Shown: positions 37,584 to 46,881, numbered from the stretch's first letter. The stretch: 64,000 nucleotides of DNA from an uncultured Clostridium sp. (GCA_904420465.1 CAJFVL010000001.1:1-64000); one strand, 5' to 3'. Notes: generated from the sequence alone by a model not told the origin. Numbers and translations are program-made.

Positions 37584-37925
37584 TCAGGGCCCCATGCTGC
37601 GCAGATAGGCCTCCGCCCCATAGCGCAGGCAGCGCTGCAGCCGGGCCTCCCCCCGCTTGATGGTGCGGGAGACGGTGGAGCGGTTCACGCCCAGCCGCTC
37701 TCCGATCTCCCGCATGGTCAGCCCCTCGGAGTAATACAGGATCAGCGCCCGCTGCTGCTTGGGGGTCAGGTCCTCCCGCAGGCAGCGCACCAGGTTGCGC
37801 TTCAGCCGGCTGACCTCCTGGCTGTTGTCCGCCGCCATCTGACGGGTGTACACCAGCATGTCCGCAGCGTACTCCTTTCCCCTTCTATATCGTGTACCTG
37901 GCATTCCGTCGATACCCCCTGTCAT
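37584..37925 (-). CDS. Sigma-70 region-4-like HTH protein
   Basis: LTPKQQRALILYYSEGLTMREIGERLGVNRSTVSRTIKRGEARLQRCL. Confidence 0.8.
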   Translation of the reverse strand: MTGGIDGMPGTRYRRGKEYAADMLVYTRQMAADNSQEVSRLKRNLVRCLREDLTPKQQRALILYYSEGLTMREIGERLGVNRSTVSRTIKRGEARLQRCLRYGAEAYLRSMGP

Positions 37926-38184
37926 AGTAGCGCTCTGTCAGCACGGCCAGCTCCCGGGCCTCCCGCAGCATAACAGCCAGCAGGCGGACCCTGTCCTCCA
38001 GCCGTCCCCGCTCGTCCGGGTCCTCTTCCTCCCGTATCCTGCACTCCAGCTGGCAGATGCGTCCCTCCAGCGCCCTGGCATGGGCCCGGTATTCCATTGA
38101 AAGCTCCTTCAAGGTCAAGTTTCTCTCCTCCTTTTCCTGCCTGAGCCTGTCCGCTTCCAAAATTTTAAAAAATCTTCTTGACAA
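37885..38184 (-). CDS. Small coiled-coil protein upstream of the sigma-like gene
   Basis: MEYRAHARALEGRICQLECRIREEEDPDERGRLEDRVRLLAVMLREARELAVLTERYYDRGYRRNARYTI. Confidence 0.65.
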   Translation of the reverse strand: MSRRFFKILEADRLRQEKEERNLTLKELSMEYRAHARALEGRICQLECRIREEEDPDERGRLEDRVRLLAVMLREARELAVLTERYYDRGYRRNARYTI

Positions 38185-38234
38185 CTTCCCCTTCCTTTGG
38201 TATACTACCCCATGCTGTTGGACAGCCTTCTTAC

Positions 38235-38310
38235 GCTGGTGTAGCTCAGCCGGTAGAGCAGCTGATTTGTAATCAGCAGGTCGGGGGTTCGAATCCGTCC
38301 ACCAGCTCCA
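38235..38310 (+). tRNA. tRNA-Thr (anticodon TGT)
   Basis: gctggtgtagctcagccggtagagcagctgatttgtaatcagcaggtcgggggttcgaatccgtccaccagctcca; cloverleaf with encoded CCA. Confidence 0.96.
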
Positions 38311-38319
38311 ACTGAATAC

Positions 38320-38403
38320 GGAGGAGTTCCCGAGTGGCCAAAGGGGGCAGACTGTAAATCTGTTGCGTTAGCTTCGGTGGTTCGAATCCACCCTCCTCCA
38401 CCA
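38320..38403 (+). tRNA. tRNA-Tyr (anticodon GTA)
   Basis: ggaggagttcccgagtggcc...cagactgtaaatctg...ggttcgaatccaccctcctccacca; long variable arm. Confidence 0.96.
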
Positions 38404-38442
38404 CGTCGGAGCAAAGTCCGCTTTGCTCCGACGTCTTTTTAT
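38403..38442 (+). terminator. Terminator after tRNA genes
   Basis: gtcggagcaaag-tccg-ctttgctccgac-gtcttttt. Confidence 0.88.
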
Positions 38443-39067
38443 GCCTGCGTCAAAAAAGACGTCATCCGTCCGCTCCCTTTCTCCTCCTTTCCAACTGCCG
38501 TCCGCTCTTCTGGACTGACAGTCAGTGCGCCGCCCGCAGGGCGGTTTTTTTCATTTTCCTCCATTTGGGCTATAGCTTAATGTCAAAAGGTCCGCCCGCC
38601 CCTCTGCACATGACGCCGCAGGCGAACATTCGCCTGCGGCGGGGACCTTCCCTCTGTTCGCTGTCTCACTTCCAGCACTTCCAGTTTTCTCCATCCCTCC
38701 TTCGGTAATAGAACATTTGTTCTATTCTTGTGACAGCATACTCCTTTTTCGTTGTTCTGTCAACCTGTCCGTCCCGCTCTTTTTTCTCCCACAGTCCAGG
38801 AAAAGGGACTTACTCCCCCCCACGCCCGGCCGCTTTCAAGGTAAAAGTGCCCCGCCGCTGCCTTGGCGGGACTGCAAAAACCGGATTGCCCGCACGCCGC
38901 CGGGCCGCTATAATGGAAGAGCTCGGCCTGAACATTTGCCGCCCTATTTGGAGCGCAGCAGTCCGGCGCCCATTCTGACTGAGCCGATTTCTCCGGGAAC
39001 AAAGACACGCGCCCCTCCGCGCGGCGGGCGCTCCCGGTCCCAGAGGCAGCCGCGTCTCAGACAAAAA

Positions 39068-39102
39068 CCGCGGGGAGCTGTCATACTGACAGCTCCCCGC
39101 GG
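39068..39102. terminator. Perfect 16-bp stem hairpin at the 3' side of the P-loop gene
   Basis: ccgcggggagctgtca-tac-tgacagctccccgcgg. Confidence 0.7.
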
Positions 39103-39135
39103 ATCTTTTCCATCGGGTGATTGCAAGCAGCCTGC

Positions 39136-39555
39136 TCAGAAATACTTCTTGACGCCCTCAGGGGCCAGGGAGGCGTCGTCGCTGATGGTAATGGTAAATT
39201 TGATGTTGTGCTGCTCGCCGAACTTGTTCAGCCAGTCCAGGAACTTCTCGGTCTCGTTGTCGCACTCGCCGCCGGCGATCTTGGTCAGGCTGTCAATAAA
39301 GATATGGGTAATATCATAATTTCCGGCGTACAGGCCGCTGATAAAGCCCTTCAGGGCGGTGTAATTGGCGATATCATACTGGCTGGACTCAATCAGGCGG
39401 ATCTGATAATGCAGGTCGAAGGTCAGCTTGTTGCCCTTCTCGATGCACACCACGTTGCCATGCTCGGTCTGGACGGCGCTGTTGATCATTTCGATCATCT
39501 GCTTGGTCTTGCCGGAGCCCTTCTTGCCCATGATGACTCGGATCATGTGTATCAC
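39136..39555 (-). CDS. Small P-loop (Walker A) protein of unknown function
   Basis: MIRVIMGKKGSGKTKQMIEMIN...; DITHIFIDSL Walker-B-like. Confidence 0.82.
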   Translation of the reverse strand: MIHMIRVIMGKKGSGKTKQMIEMINSAVQTEHGNVVCIEKGNKLTFDLHYQIRLIESSQYDIANYTALKGFISGLYAGNYDITHIFIDSLTKIAGGECDNETEKFLDWLNKFGEQHNIKFTITISDDASLAPEGVKKYF

Positions 39556-39803
39556 TCCTTAACGTTTTGACGCAGGGAAGCGGTTCCCTCTGCTTGTATA
39601 CACTTTACCATATCGGGGGGGCTTTTTCAACCGGGATTATTGTGAATTTTTTGTGTCACGGCGGAGGCTTTGCCTCCCCCTGCTCGCGGTCGGGTCGCTT
39701 TCACTGCGGCTCGGGCCGGCCTCCGGGCCGACCTGCGGCCCTGCGCCCGCCCTCGCTTCGCTCCAAGCTCCCCTGCTCGCGGCCTCCGCGCTTCTGTTTT
39801 GTT

Positions 39804-41129
39804 TTACAGTCTTTTCTCCAGCTCCGCCTTCTGGGCCTCGTAGCCTGGTTTGCCCAGGAGCGCATACATGTTGTTCTTATACGCCTCCACGCCGGGCTGG
39901 TTAAAGGGATTGACCTCCAGCAGGTAGCCAGACAGGCCGCAGACATATTCAAAGAAGTAGATCAGATAACCCACACTCTCTTCACCCACCGCGGGCAGCT
40001 CCAGCAGCACATTGGGCACGCCTCCGTCCACATGGGCCAGAATCACGCCCCGCATGGCCTGCTCCGCCACAAAGGAGAGCGGCTTGCCTGACAGGAAATT
40101 GAGCCCATCCACGTTTTCCGGATCATTGGGAATGGTGAACACTCCCTTGGGGGCAAACTTCACCACCGTCTCGAACATCAGCCGCTCGCCCTCCTGGATA
40201 TACTGGCCCATGGAGTGCAGGTCGGCGGTGTATTCCACGCTGGCGGGGAAGAGGCCCTTGCCCTCCTTGCCCTCGCTCTCGCCGTAGAGCTGCTTCCACC
40301 ACTCGGCAAAGAACCGGAAGGGAGGCTCGTAGCAGGCCAGCAGCTCCGCCTTTTTCCCGCTCTCATACAGGGCGTGGCGGGCGGCCGCATACTGCCAGGC
40401 TGGGTTGTCCAGTCCAGGAGCGGACAGCTCCTCCATGGCCCGCGCGGCCCCGCCCATCAGCTTTTCAATGTCAATCCCGGCCACAGCGATGGGCAGCAGG
40501 CCCACGGCGGTGAGGACAGAGTAGCGGCCGCCCACCTCGTCGGGCACTACAAACTCCTCATAGCCCTCCCGGTCGGCCAGCCCCTTCAGGGCGCCCCGCG
40601 CCTTGTCGGTGGTGGCATAAATCCGCTCCCGGGCCCCCTCTTTGCCATACTTTTCCTCCAGCATCTGTTTGAAGATGCGGAAGGCCACGGCGGGCTCGGT
40701 GGTGGTCCCAGACTTGGAGATCACATTCACCGAGAAATCCCGGTCCCCAATCAAGGAGATGGTCTCCAGCAGGGCGTCAGTGGACAGGCCGTTGCCGGCG
40801 AAGAAAATATCGGGGGTGTTCTTCTGCTTCAGGTTGTAATTGGGAGAGGCCAGCAGCTCAATAACGGCCCGGGCCCCCAGATAGGAGCCGCCGATGCCGA
40901 TGACCACCAGCACCTGGGACTGCCGCTGAATTTTTTGGGCCGCAGACTGAATCCGGGCAAACTCCTCTTTGTCGTAATCCCGGGGCAGGGTTACCCAGCC
41001 GGTGAAATCGCCTCCCGGGCCGCTGTGATCGGCCAGCATGGCCGCCGCCTTCTTCAGCCGCTCCTCCCGGACGGAGGCAAAGTTCTCAGGTATAAACCCG
41101 GACAGCTTGGACAAATCAAGCTTCAACAT
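39804..41129 (-). CDS. pgi: Glucose-6-phosphate isomerase
   Basis: [58 protein letters not shown]. Confidence 0.97.
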   Translation of the reverse strand: MLKLDLSKLSGFIPENFASVREERLKKAAAMLADHSGPGGDFTGWVTLPRDYDKEEFARIQSAAQKIQRQSQVLVVIGIGGSYLGARAVIELLASPNYNLKQKNTPDIFFAGNGLSTDALLETISLIGDRDFSVNVISKSGTTTEPAVAFRIFKQMLEEKYGKEGARERIYATTDKARGALKGLADREGYEEFVVPDEVGGRYSVLTAVGLLPIAVAGIDIEKLMGGAARAMEELSAPGLDNPAWQYAAARHALYESGKKAELLACYEPPFRFFAEWWKQLYGESEGKEGKGLFPASVEYTADLHSMGQYIQEGERLMFETVVKFAPKGVFTIPNDPENVDGLNFLSGKPLSFVAEQAMRGVILAHVDGGVPNVLLELPAVGEESVGYLIYFFEYVCGLSGYLLEVNPFNQPGVEAYKNNMYALLGKPGYEAQKAELEKRL

Positions 41130-41347
41130 CCAATATTCCTCCTTGAAGAGAAAATTTTTCCTCTTACAGTATACCATAGATTTCCCCGGTTTTCACCTGA
41201 AATTTTACCCGGCTGTCCCATCTTTTTTTCTTCATTTCCGACCAAATTCCACAGGCCGCTCCGCACAGGGCCGATTCCGCAAAACCCGCCTCCGCTTTCC
41301 CCGGCATAGCGGAGGGCGTGGGAGCAGCGCTCCTCCGGCTTGGGTTT

Positions 41348-41446
41348 CACACACAGAAAAAGCCCCAGGCTTTCACCTGGGGCTTTTTCTGTGTGTGTTG
41401 TAAAGGAGAGGGAGAAATGGGAGATATCTTCTTGAACTCTGGGTAC
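41348..41446 (-). ncRNA. Candidate small RNA A (anti-SD C/U-rich segment + 22-bp terminator hairpin)
   Basis: Minus-strand promoter-like repeats at 41506-41468 and -10 TATCAT 41458-41453; CUCCCAUUUCUCCCUCUCCUUUACAACAC; perfect stem 41348-41369/41376-41397. Confidence 0.55.
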
Positions 41447-41467
41447 GAGTGTATGATAAAATAAAAA

Positions 41468-41506
41468 TGAGACAAAATCGTGACGCGGCCGTGAATTTTT
41501 TGTAAA
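41468..41506 (-). promoter_or_regulatory. 11-bp-periodic direct repeats TTTACA-N5-TTCACG-N5-GTCACG-N5-GTCTCA (OmpR/PhoB-type box), 9 nt before -10
   Basis: Directly read on the minus strand; identical layout 200 bp away. Confidence 0.65.
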
Positions 41507-41554
41507 CTTCCAAACCCGTGGGAGGGCAATCCGACCCCATCTGCCGACGCCGCG

Positions 41555-41646
41555 ACAGCAGACAGCCCCGGCCGAAGCCGGGGCTGTCTGCTGTGTGTTG
41601 TAAAGAAAGAGAGAGAAATGAGAGATGGATTACAGATCTTGGCCAC
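41555..41646 (-). ncRNA. Candidate small RNA B (paralogue of A; 18-bp hairpin with UUCG loop)
   Basis: -10 TATGCT 41658-41653; CUCUCAUUUCUCUCUCUUUCUUUACAACAC; stem 41555-41572/41577-41594; no U tract, so the 3' end is uncertain. Confidence 0.5.
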
Positions 41647-41667
41647 GCTGTCAGCATACAATGTAAT

Positions 41668-41706
41668 TGCGTCAAGATCGTGACGTCCCCGTGAACTTTT
41701 TGTAAA
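41668..41706 (-). promoter_or_regulatory. 11-bp-periodic direct repeats TTTACA-N5-TTCACG-N5-GTCACG-N5-GACGCA, 9 nt before -10
   Basis: Minus strand; exactly 200 bp from the equivalent array of sRNA A. Confidence 0.65.
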
Positions 41707-41762
41707 GGATTCCGCTCCGCCGCAGGCTGCAAAAAAGGCGGCGGCCATCCGACCGTTCTCTC

Positions 41763-41791
41763 TTGACGCTGCGGCCCCCGCGTGGGATAAT
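41763..41791 (+). promoter_or_regulatory. Putative promoter TTGACG-N17-GATAAT for the CDF gene
   Basis: Hexamers upstream of 41851. Confidence 0.55.
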
Positions 41792-41850
41792 AAAGTGTTG
41801 CAGCTGCCGGGTCTCCAGACCCAGATCTGTTTCACTGTCCTATCTGGAAG

Positions 41851-43041
41851 GTGTTTTCTTTGATCCAAACTATCATTCGGGCCTGCCTCCGGGGCAGAAA
41901 TCCCCAGTCCCCCGAGACCCGCCGTCTGTGCGGCACCGTGGCGGGTGCCGCCGGAATTGCCCTCAACGCCCTGCTGGCCCTGGTCAAGTTTTCCGCCGGC
42001 ATTCTCTCCTCCTCCGTCGCCATGGTGGCCGACGCGGCAAACAACCTGTCCGACGCGGCCACCTCCGTGGTCACCCTGGTAGGCTTCCGGCTGGCCGGGC
42101 AGGCCGCTGACGCCGAGCACCCCTTTGGCCATGGCCGCATTGAGTATGTTTCCGGACTGATTGTCTCTCTGGCCATCCTGCTCATGGGGGTGGAGGTGGG
42201 CCGTTCCGCCCTGGATTCCCTGCTCCACCCCGCCCCGGTTCAGGCCTCCCTCCCATCCCTGCTTATTCTGGCCGCGGCCATTCTGGTCAAGCTGTGGATG
42301 TTTTGCTTCAACCGCGCCCTGGGCCGGGCCATCGGTTCGGCCGCCATGGAGGCTACCGCCGCCGACTCCCTGTCCGATATGGCCTCTACCGCGGTGGTTC
42401 TTCTCTCCACGCTTCTGGGCCAGGTAACGGATCTGCCCATCGACGGGCTGGCCGGTCTGGCTGTTGCCGTTCTGATTTTAAAAACCGGCTTGGACTCCGC
42501 CCGCAGCACGCTGGACCCCCTGCTGGGCCGCCCCATGGACCCGGAGCTGGCTGATGACATCGACAAGCTGGTGCTCGGCCATGATAAAATTCTGGGTATC
42601 CACGACCTTGTCTATCACGACTACGGCCCCGGCCGCGCCATGATGTCCTTTCATGCCGAGGTGCCCGCCGACGGCGATCTGCTGGAGCTCCATGACCTGA
42701 TCGACCACATCGAGCGCGAGCTGAAGGCCAAGCACCACATCGAAGCCGTCATTCACATGGACCCGGTGGTCCGGGATGAGCGCACCGACGGCCTGCGCAG
42801 CCAGGTATCCAACCTGGCCCAGGCCCTGGACCCCGCCCTGACCATCCACGACTTTCGGATCACGCCCGGTCCCTGCCACACCAACCTGATTTTTGATGTG
42901 GTGGTGCCTTATGGCTTCCGTCTCACCGACAGCCAGGTCCGCTCCGAGCTGGAAAAAGGGATCAAGCAGATCTCTCCCCGCTATTTCCCTGTCATTCAGG
43001 TGGACCACTCCTATGTAGACAGCCGGCCTTCCAGCCGCTAA
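41851..43041 (+). CDS. Cation diffusion facilitator family transporter
   Basis: SSSVAMVADAANNLSDAATSVVTLVGFRLAGQAADAEHPFGHGRIEYVSGL; HxxxD motifs. Confidence 0.95.
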   Translation: MFSLIQTIIRACLRGRNPQSPETRRLCGTVAGAAGIALNALLALVKFSAGILSSSVAMVADAANNLSDAATSVVTLVGFRLAGQAADAEHPFGHGRIEYVSGLIVSLAILLMGVEVGRSALDSLLHPAPVQASLPSLLILAAAILVKLWMFCFNRALGRAIGSAAMEATAADSLSDMASTAVVLLSTLLGQVTDLPIDGLAGLAVAVLILKTGLDSARSTLDPLLGRPMDPELADDIDKLVLGHDKILGIHDLVYHDYGPGRAMMSFHAEVPADGDLLELHDLIDHIERELKAKHHIEAVIHMDPVVRDERTDGLRSQVSNLAQALDPALTIHDFRITPGPCHTNLIFDVVVPYGFRLTDSQVRSELEKGIKQISPRYFPVIQVDHSYVDSRPSSR

Positions 43042-43083
43042 TTCACAATTTATTCACCCAAGATGCCGCTTTGGCGCTATAAT
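43042..43083 (+). promoter_or_regulatory. Direct repeat TTCACA-N5-TTCACC, 19 nt before TATAAT, upstream of the response regulator gene
   Basis: Same repeat type and similar -10 spacing as the sRNA promoters. Confidence 0.55.
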
Positions 43084-43163
43084 AATGGTAATAGCGGCAC
43101 AATTTGACAGGCCCGCCTTCTTTGTGTCGGACTGCTTTGCTGAATTTAAGCTAATAAGCTGAA

Positions 43164-43871
43164 ATGGGGGTTGCCTTTATGCCCAAAAAGGTTTTGATTG
43201 TAGAGGATGACGGCAATATTGCCGAGCTGCTCCATCTCTATCTGGAGAAGGAGGGCTTTGAAACCCAGGTGGCCAAGGACGGAGGCCGCGGCGTGGAGCT
43301 GTTTCGCTCCTTCCAGCCCGACCTTGTGCTGCTGGACATCATGCTTCCGGTGATGGACGGCTGGTCCGTCCTGAAAAAAATTCGTGAAACGGACAAAACG
43401 CCCGTCATCATGCTCACCGCCAAGGGAGAGACGGAGGACAAGGTCACCGGTCTGGAGAGCGGCGCCGATGACTACATCGTCAAGCCCTTTGAGATGAAGG
43501 AGGTGCTGGCCCGCATCCACGCCGTCCTTCGGCGGGCGGGCGGCGAGGAGGAGCCCCAGGAGAAAAAGCTGACCTTTGACAAGCTGGTCATCAACCTGGA
43601 CTCCTATGAGCTGCTGGTGGACGGCCAGCGGGTGGACACCCCTCCAAAGGAGCTGGAGCTGCTGTACCACCTGGCCTCCTCCCCCAACCGGGTATTCACC
43701 CGCAACCAGCTGCTGGACGAGGTATGGGGCTTTGATTACTTCGGCGACAGCCGAACAGTGGATGTGCACATCAAGCGCCTTCGAGAAAAGCTGGAGGGCG
43801 TCAGTGACCAATGGCGTCTGAAAACAGTGTGGGGTGTGGGCTACAAATTTGAAGTAAGCTCCGCCGGCTGA
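43164..43871 (+). CDS. OmpR/PhoB-family response regulator
   Basis: KKVLIVEDDGNIAELLHLYLEKEG, LVLLDIMLPVMDGW, winged-helix DSRTVDVHIKRLREKLE. Confidence 0.97.
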   Translation: MGVAFMPKKVLIVEDDGNIAELLHLYLEKEGFETQVAKDGGRGVELFRSFQPDLVLLDIMLPVMDGWSVLKKIRETDKTPVIMLTAKGETEDKVTGLESGADDYIVKPFEMKEVLARIHAVLRRAGGEEEPQEKKLTFDKLVINLDSYELLVDGQRVDTPPKELELLYHLASSPNRVFTRNQLLDEVWGFDYFGDSRTVDVHIKRLREKLEGVSDQWRLKTVWGVGYKFEVSSAG

Positions 43872-43992
43872 CTGACCGCCTCCCACAGGCGGCAGCGCAC
43901 TGCTTTCGGCGCCCTGAATGAAAAAGAAAAAAGGGGCTGTGACGGCGCAGCCTCCCCAGGGCCGACGGCATGCCGCCCTTTTTTGACTGGAG

Positions 43993-45435
43993 GTGATCCT
44001 GTTGAAGTCGCTTTACAAGCGCCAGCTGCTGATGATGGTGGGCGTGATGATTTTGTCCTTCACTCTGCTTTCCGCGTCGTTTATGCTGCTGTTCTACCGG
44101 TATATTATCTCAGAAAAGCGAGATTCCATGGCGCGCAACGCGGGCTATATCGCCAATTTCACCTCCTCCTATTCTCAATTTCTGGATATCCGGAGTGACG
44201 ACTACAAAAGCTATGTGGCCTCCATTGCCCTGATCTCCGACGCTTTTGTCATCGTGGCCACTACCGATGGAGACATTGTCTATGCCACCGACGGCACCTA
44301 CTTTTACTCCTATGGGGATACCAAAGTCCCCCAGACGGTGATCGACCAGGTGCTGAACTCCGGCTCCTACACCGGCCTGACCAATCTGGACGGCATCTAT
44401 CCCGAGCGGCGCTACCTGGCCAGTCTGCCAGTCACCAACACGCTGGCCGGAATTCCGGTGATCAGCGGACTGGTGCTGGTGGCCGCCGACGCCTCCAGTC
44501 TGTCCGAGATGTGGACCGCCACCGCCACCATCTTCTTCTTTACCGCCGTGGTGGTGCTGCTGATCGCGGTCATTGCCAGCTCCCTCACCTCCGCCTATCA
44601 GGCCCGCCCGCTGAATGAGATGGCCGAGGCGGCCCGGCGCTTCGGCCGGGGTGAGTTTGACGTGCGGGTCACCGGCTATGAAAACCGCTGCGACGAGATC
44701 AGCACACTGGCCGAGGCCTTCAACTCCATGGCCAACTCGCTGGCCAAAGTGGAGAGCCAGCGCTCTGAATTCATCGCCAATGTCTCCCATGAGCTTAAAA
44801 CGCCCATGACCACCATCTCCGGCTTTGCCGAAGGAATTCTGGACGGCACCATTCCTCCGGAGCGGGAGCGGGAGTTTCTCCAGGTTATCGTCTCTGAGAC
44901 CCGCCGTCTCTCCCGCCTGGTGCGCCGCATGCTGGACCTGAGCAGGCTGGACGCCCTGTCGGAACATGCCGTCACCGCCCAGGAGCAGTTTGATCTGACC
45001 GACGTGGTCTCTCAGGTGCTCATCAGCCTGGAGTCCAAAATCACTCAGCGCGGCCTGGATGTGGACGTTCAGATGCCCGAGGACAAGCTGATGGTATGGG
45101 GTGATCCGGACGCCATCACCCAGGTATGCTACAACCTGCTGGATAACGCGGCCAAGTTTGCCGCCCCCGGCAGCACCATCACGGTGCAGATCACCAAAAA
45201 GGACGGCAAGGCCTTTACCTCCATCCGAAACCTGGGCTCCACCATCCCGCCTGACGAGCTTCCTCTCCTCTTTGACCGCTTCCACAAGGCGGATTACTCC
45301 CGCTCCATGGACCGGGACGGGGTTGGCCTGGGGCTGTATATCGTCAAAACCATTCTGGGCAATCTAAAGGAAAACATCACCGTCACCAGCGAGGACGGTG
45401 TCACCCAGTTCACCTTCACCCTTACGCTGGCCTGA
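43993..45435 (+). CDS. Sensor histidine kinase (2 TM, HAMP, HisKA, HATPase)
   Basis: SEFIANVSHELKTPMTTISGFAEGILDGTIP, NLLDNAAKFA, GVGLGLYIVK. Confidence 0.96.
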   Translation: MILLKSLYKRQLLMMVGVMILSFTLLSASFMLLFYRYIISEKRDSMARNAGYIANFTSSYSQFLDIRSDDYKSYVASIALISDAFVIVATTDGDIVYATDGTYFYSYGDTKVPQTVIDQVLNSGSYTGLTNLDGIYPERRYLASLPVTNTLAGIPVISGLVLVAADASSLSEMWTATATIFFFTAVVVLLIAVIASSLTSAYQARPLNEMAEAARRFGRGEFDVRVTGYENRCDEISTLAEAFNSMANSLAKVESQRSEFIANVSHELKTPMTTISGFAEGILDGTIPPEREREFLQVIVSETRRLSRLVRRMLDLSRLDALSEHAVTAQEQFDLTDVVSQVLISLESKITQRGLDVDVQMPEDKLMVWGDPDAITQVCYNLLDNAAKFAAPGSTITVQITKKDGKAFTSIRNLGSTIPPDELPLLFDRFHKADYSRSMDRDGVGLGLYIVKTILGNLKENITVTSEDGVTQFTFTLTLA

Positions 45436-45601
45436 ACGCGGCCGTCTTTCCCGTGATGTTTTCTTTTGGGCCCCATCTCAGATGGGGCGGCGCTCCGGGA
45501 GCCGCGCTCCGCCGCACCTTTCCCTTTCCCCTGGCACAGCGCTCCCATAAGCTCTCCCCTGGCCTCCAGGGCATGATATTGCTTTGATCGGAGGGATCTC
45601 A

Positions 45602-46834
45602 TTGGACAACCGGAACGATGATTTGTGGCAGGGCGGTCCCTGGGAGCAGCCCTCTCCCGTCTGTCCCCTCCCTCCCACCTTCTCCATCCCTCCGGTCCGG
45701 CCCGTGCTGCGCCCCAGGCGCCGCCGCCGGCGATGGCCCTGGTTTGCCGGACTGCTGTCCCTGGTCTTGGTCTTGTGTGCTGCCGCCGTCATTCTGGGCG
45801 GGCAGACCATAACCCGCATCTTCTCCTACCAACCGCCCTCTCAGGACGGCGGCGGCTATCAGACTCAGGAGTACAGCACTGATCCGCCGTCCATTCCCCG
45901 GGCCGAGACAGGCACCGGAGTCACCCTCACCCTCCACCCGGACACGGGGGAGACCCTGACCTATACGGAAATCTACGACAAGTGCCTCCCCTCCATGGTG
46001 TCCATCGAGGCAATTTCTTCCTCAACCTACAGCACCGGCACCGGCATCGTCGTGACGTCGGACGGCTATATTGTCACCAACGCCCATGTGGTGGCGGGAG
46101 CCAGTCAGGTGCGCGTGATCCTGTGGGACAACGAGGTTCTGGACGCCAGTCTGGTCGGCTTTGACGCGGAGGAGGATCTCGCTGTCCTGAAGATCGAGGC
46201 CGCGGGGCTGACCCCCGCTGAATTCGGCGACTCCTCCTCTCTGCGCATCGGGGACCCGGTGGCCGCCCTGGGCGACCCTCTGGGCTACCGCTCCACCATC
46301 ACTGACGGCATCATCTCCGCCCTGGACCGCGAGGTGGAGGTGGACGGGGTGACCATGGTGCTCATTCAAACCAGCGCGGCCATCAACTTCGGCAACTCGG
46401 GGGGCGCCCTTATCAACCAATACGGCCAGGTTGTGGGGGTCACCACCATTAAAATCGTCACTGACGACGGCTCCGCCGAGGCCCTTGGCTTTGCCATCCC
46501 CTCCACCCGGGTCAAATATGTGGTCGATACCCTGATTGCCGGCGGAGAGATCCGCTCCGGCGTCTTTGGCTTTACCGTCAACACCCGCCCGGTGGAGGGA
46601 GGCGGTCTGGAAATCATTGAGGTGGACCCCGCCAGCGATGCCTATGCCAAAGGGATTCAGGCTGGCGACGTCATTCTCTCCGCCAATGGCCGGGAGGTCT
46701 CCGGCACCCAGGATCTGAGCCGGATCAAGCTCTCCCTGGGACCGGGAGACGGGGTGGAGCTCACCCTTCGCCGCTCCGACGGGACCCTCTACACGGTGGA
46801 GGTGCTTCTGGTGGATACGGAGCTGATCGGCTAG
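45602..46834 (+). CDS. HtrA/DegP-like membrane-anchored serine protease with PDZ domain
   Basis: STGTGIVVTSDGYIVTNAHVV, AEEDLAVLKIEA, IQTSAAINFGNSGGALIN, C-terminal PDZ; TTG start after ggaggg. Confidence 0.95.
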   Translation: MDNRNDDLWQGGPWEQPSPVCPLPPTFSIPPVRPVLRPRRRRRRWPWFAGLLSLVLVLCAAAVILGGQTITRIFSYQPPSQDGGGYQTQEYSTDPPSIPRAETGTGVTLTLHPDTGETLTYTEIYDKCLPSMVSIEAISSSTYSTGTGIVVTSDGYIVTNAHVVAGASQVRVILWDNEVLDASLVGFDAEEDLAVLKIEAAGLTPAEFGDSSSLRIGDPVAALGDPLGYRSTITDGIISALDREVEVDGVTMVLIQTSAAINFGNSGGALINQYGQVVGVTTIKIVTDDGSAEALGFAIPSTRVKYVVDTLIAGGEIRSGVFGFTVNTRPVEGGGLEIIEVDPASDAYAKGIQAGDVILSANGREVSGTQDLSRIKLSLGPGDGVELTLRRSDGTLYTVEVLLVDTELIG

Positions 46835-46881
46835 CGCGGCTCCGCCGGAAAAGCGTCACCGTCCCGCCTTGAATCGAACCA

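Noticed and set aside
38614-38641. cgccgcaggcgaa-ca-ttcgcctgcggcg hairpin
   Set aside because: Perfect palindrome but no adjacent gene or T tract; insufficient to call a function
39570-39660. Possible further TTCACA-type repeat (minus strand gtgacacaaaaaattcacaataat) upstream of the P-loop gene
   Set aside because: Only one good repeat and -10 spacing does not match the sRNA promoters
41417-41685. Plus-strand mini-ORFs MGDIFLNSGYECMIK and MRDGLQILATLSAYNVIASRS with SD-like sequence in the two tandem repeats
   Set aside because: No plus-strand promoter between the upstream hairpin and the SD; peptides are not similar to each other although flanking nucleotides are conserved; minus-strand promoters explain the conservation better. 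Kept as an alternative to test.
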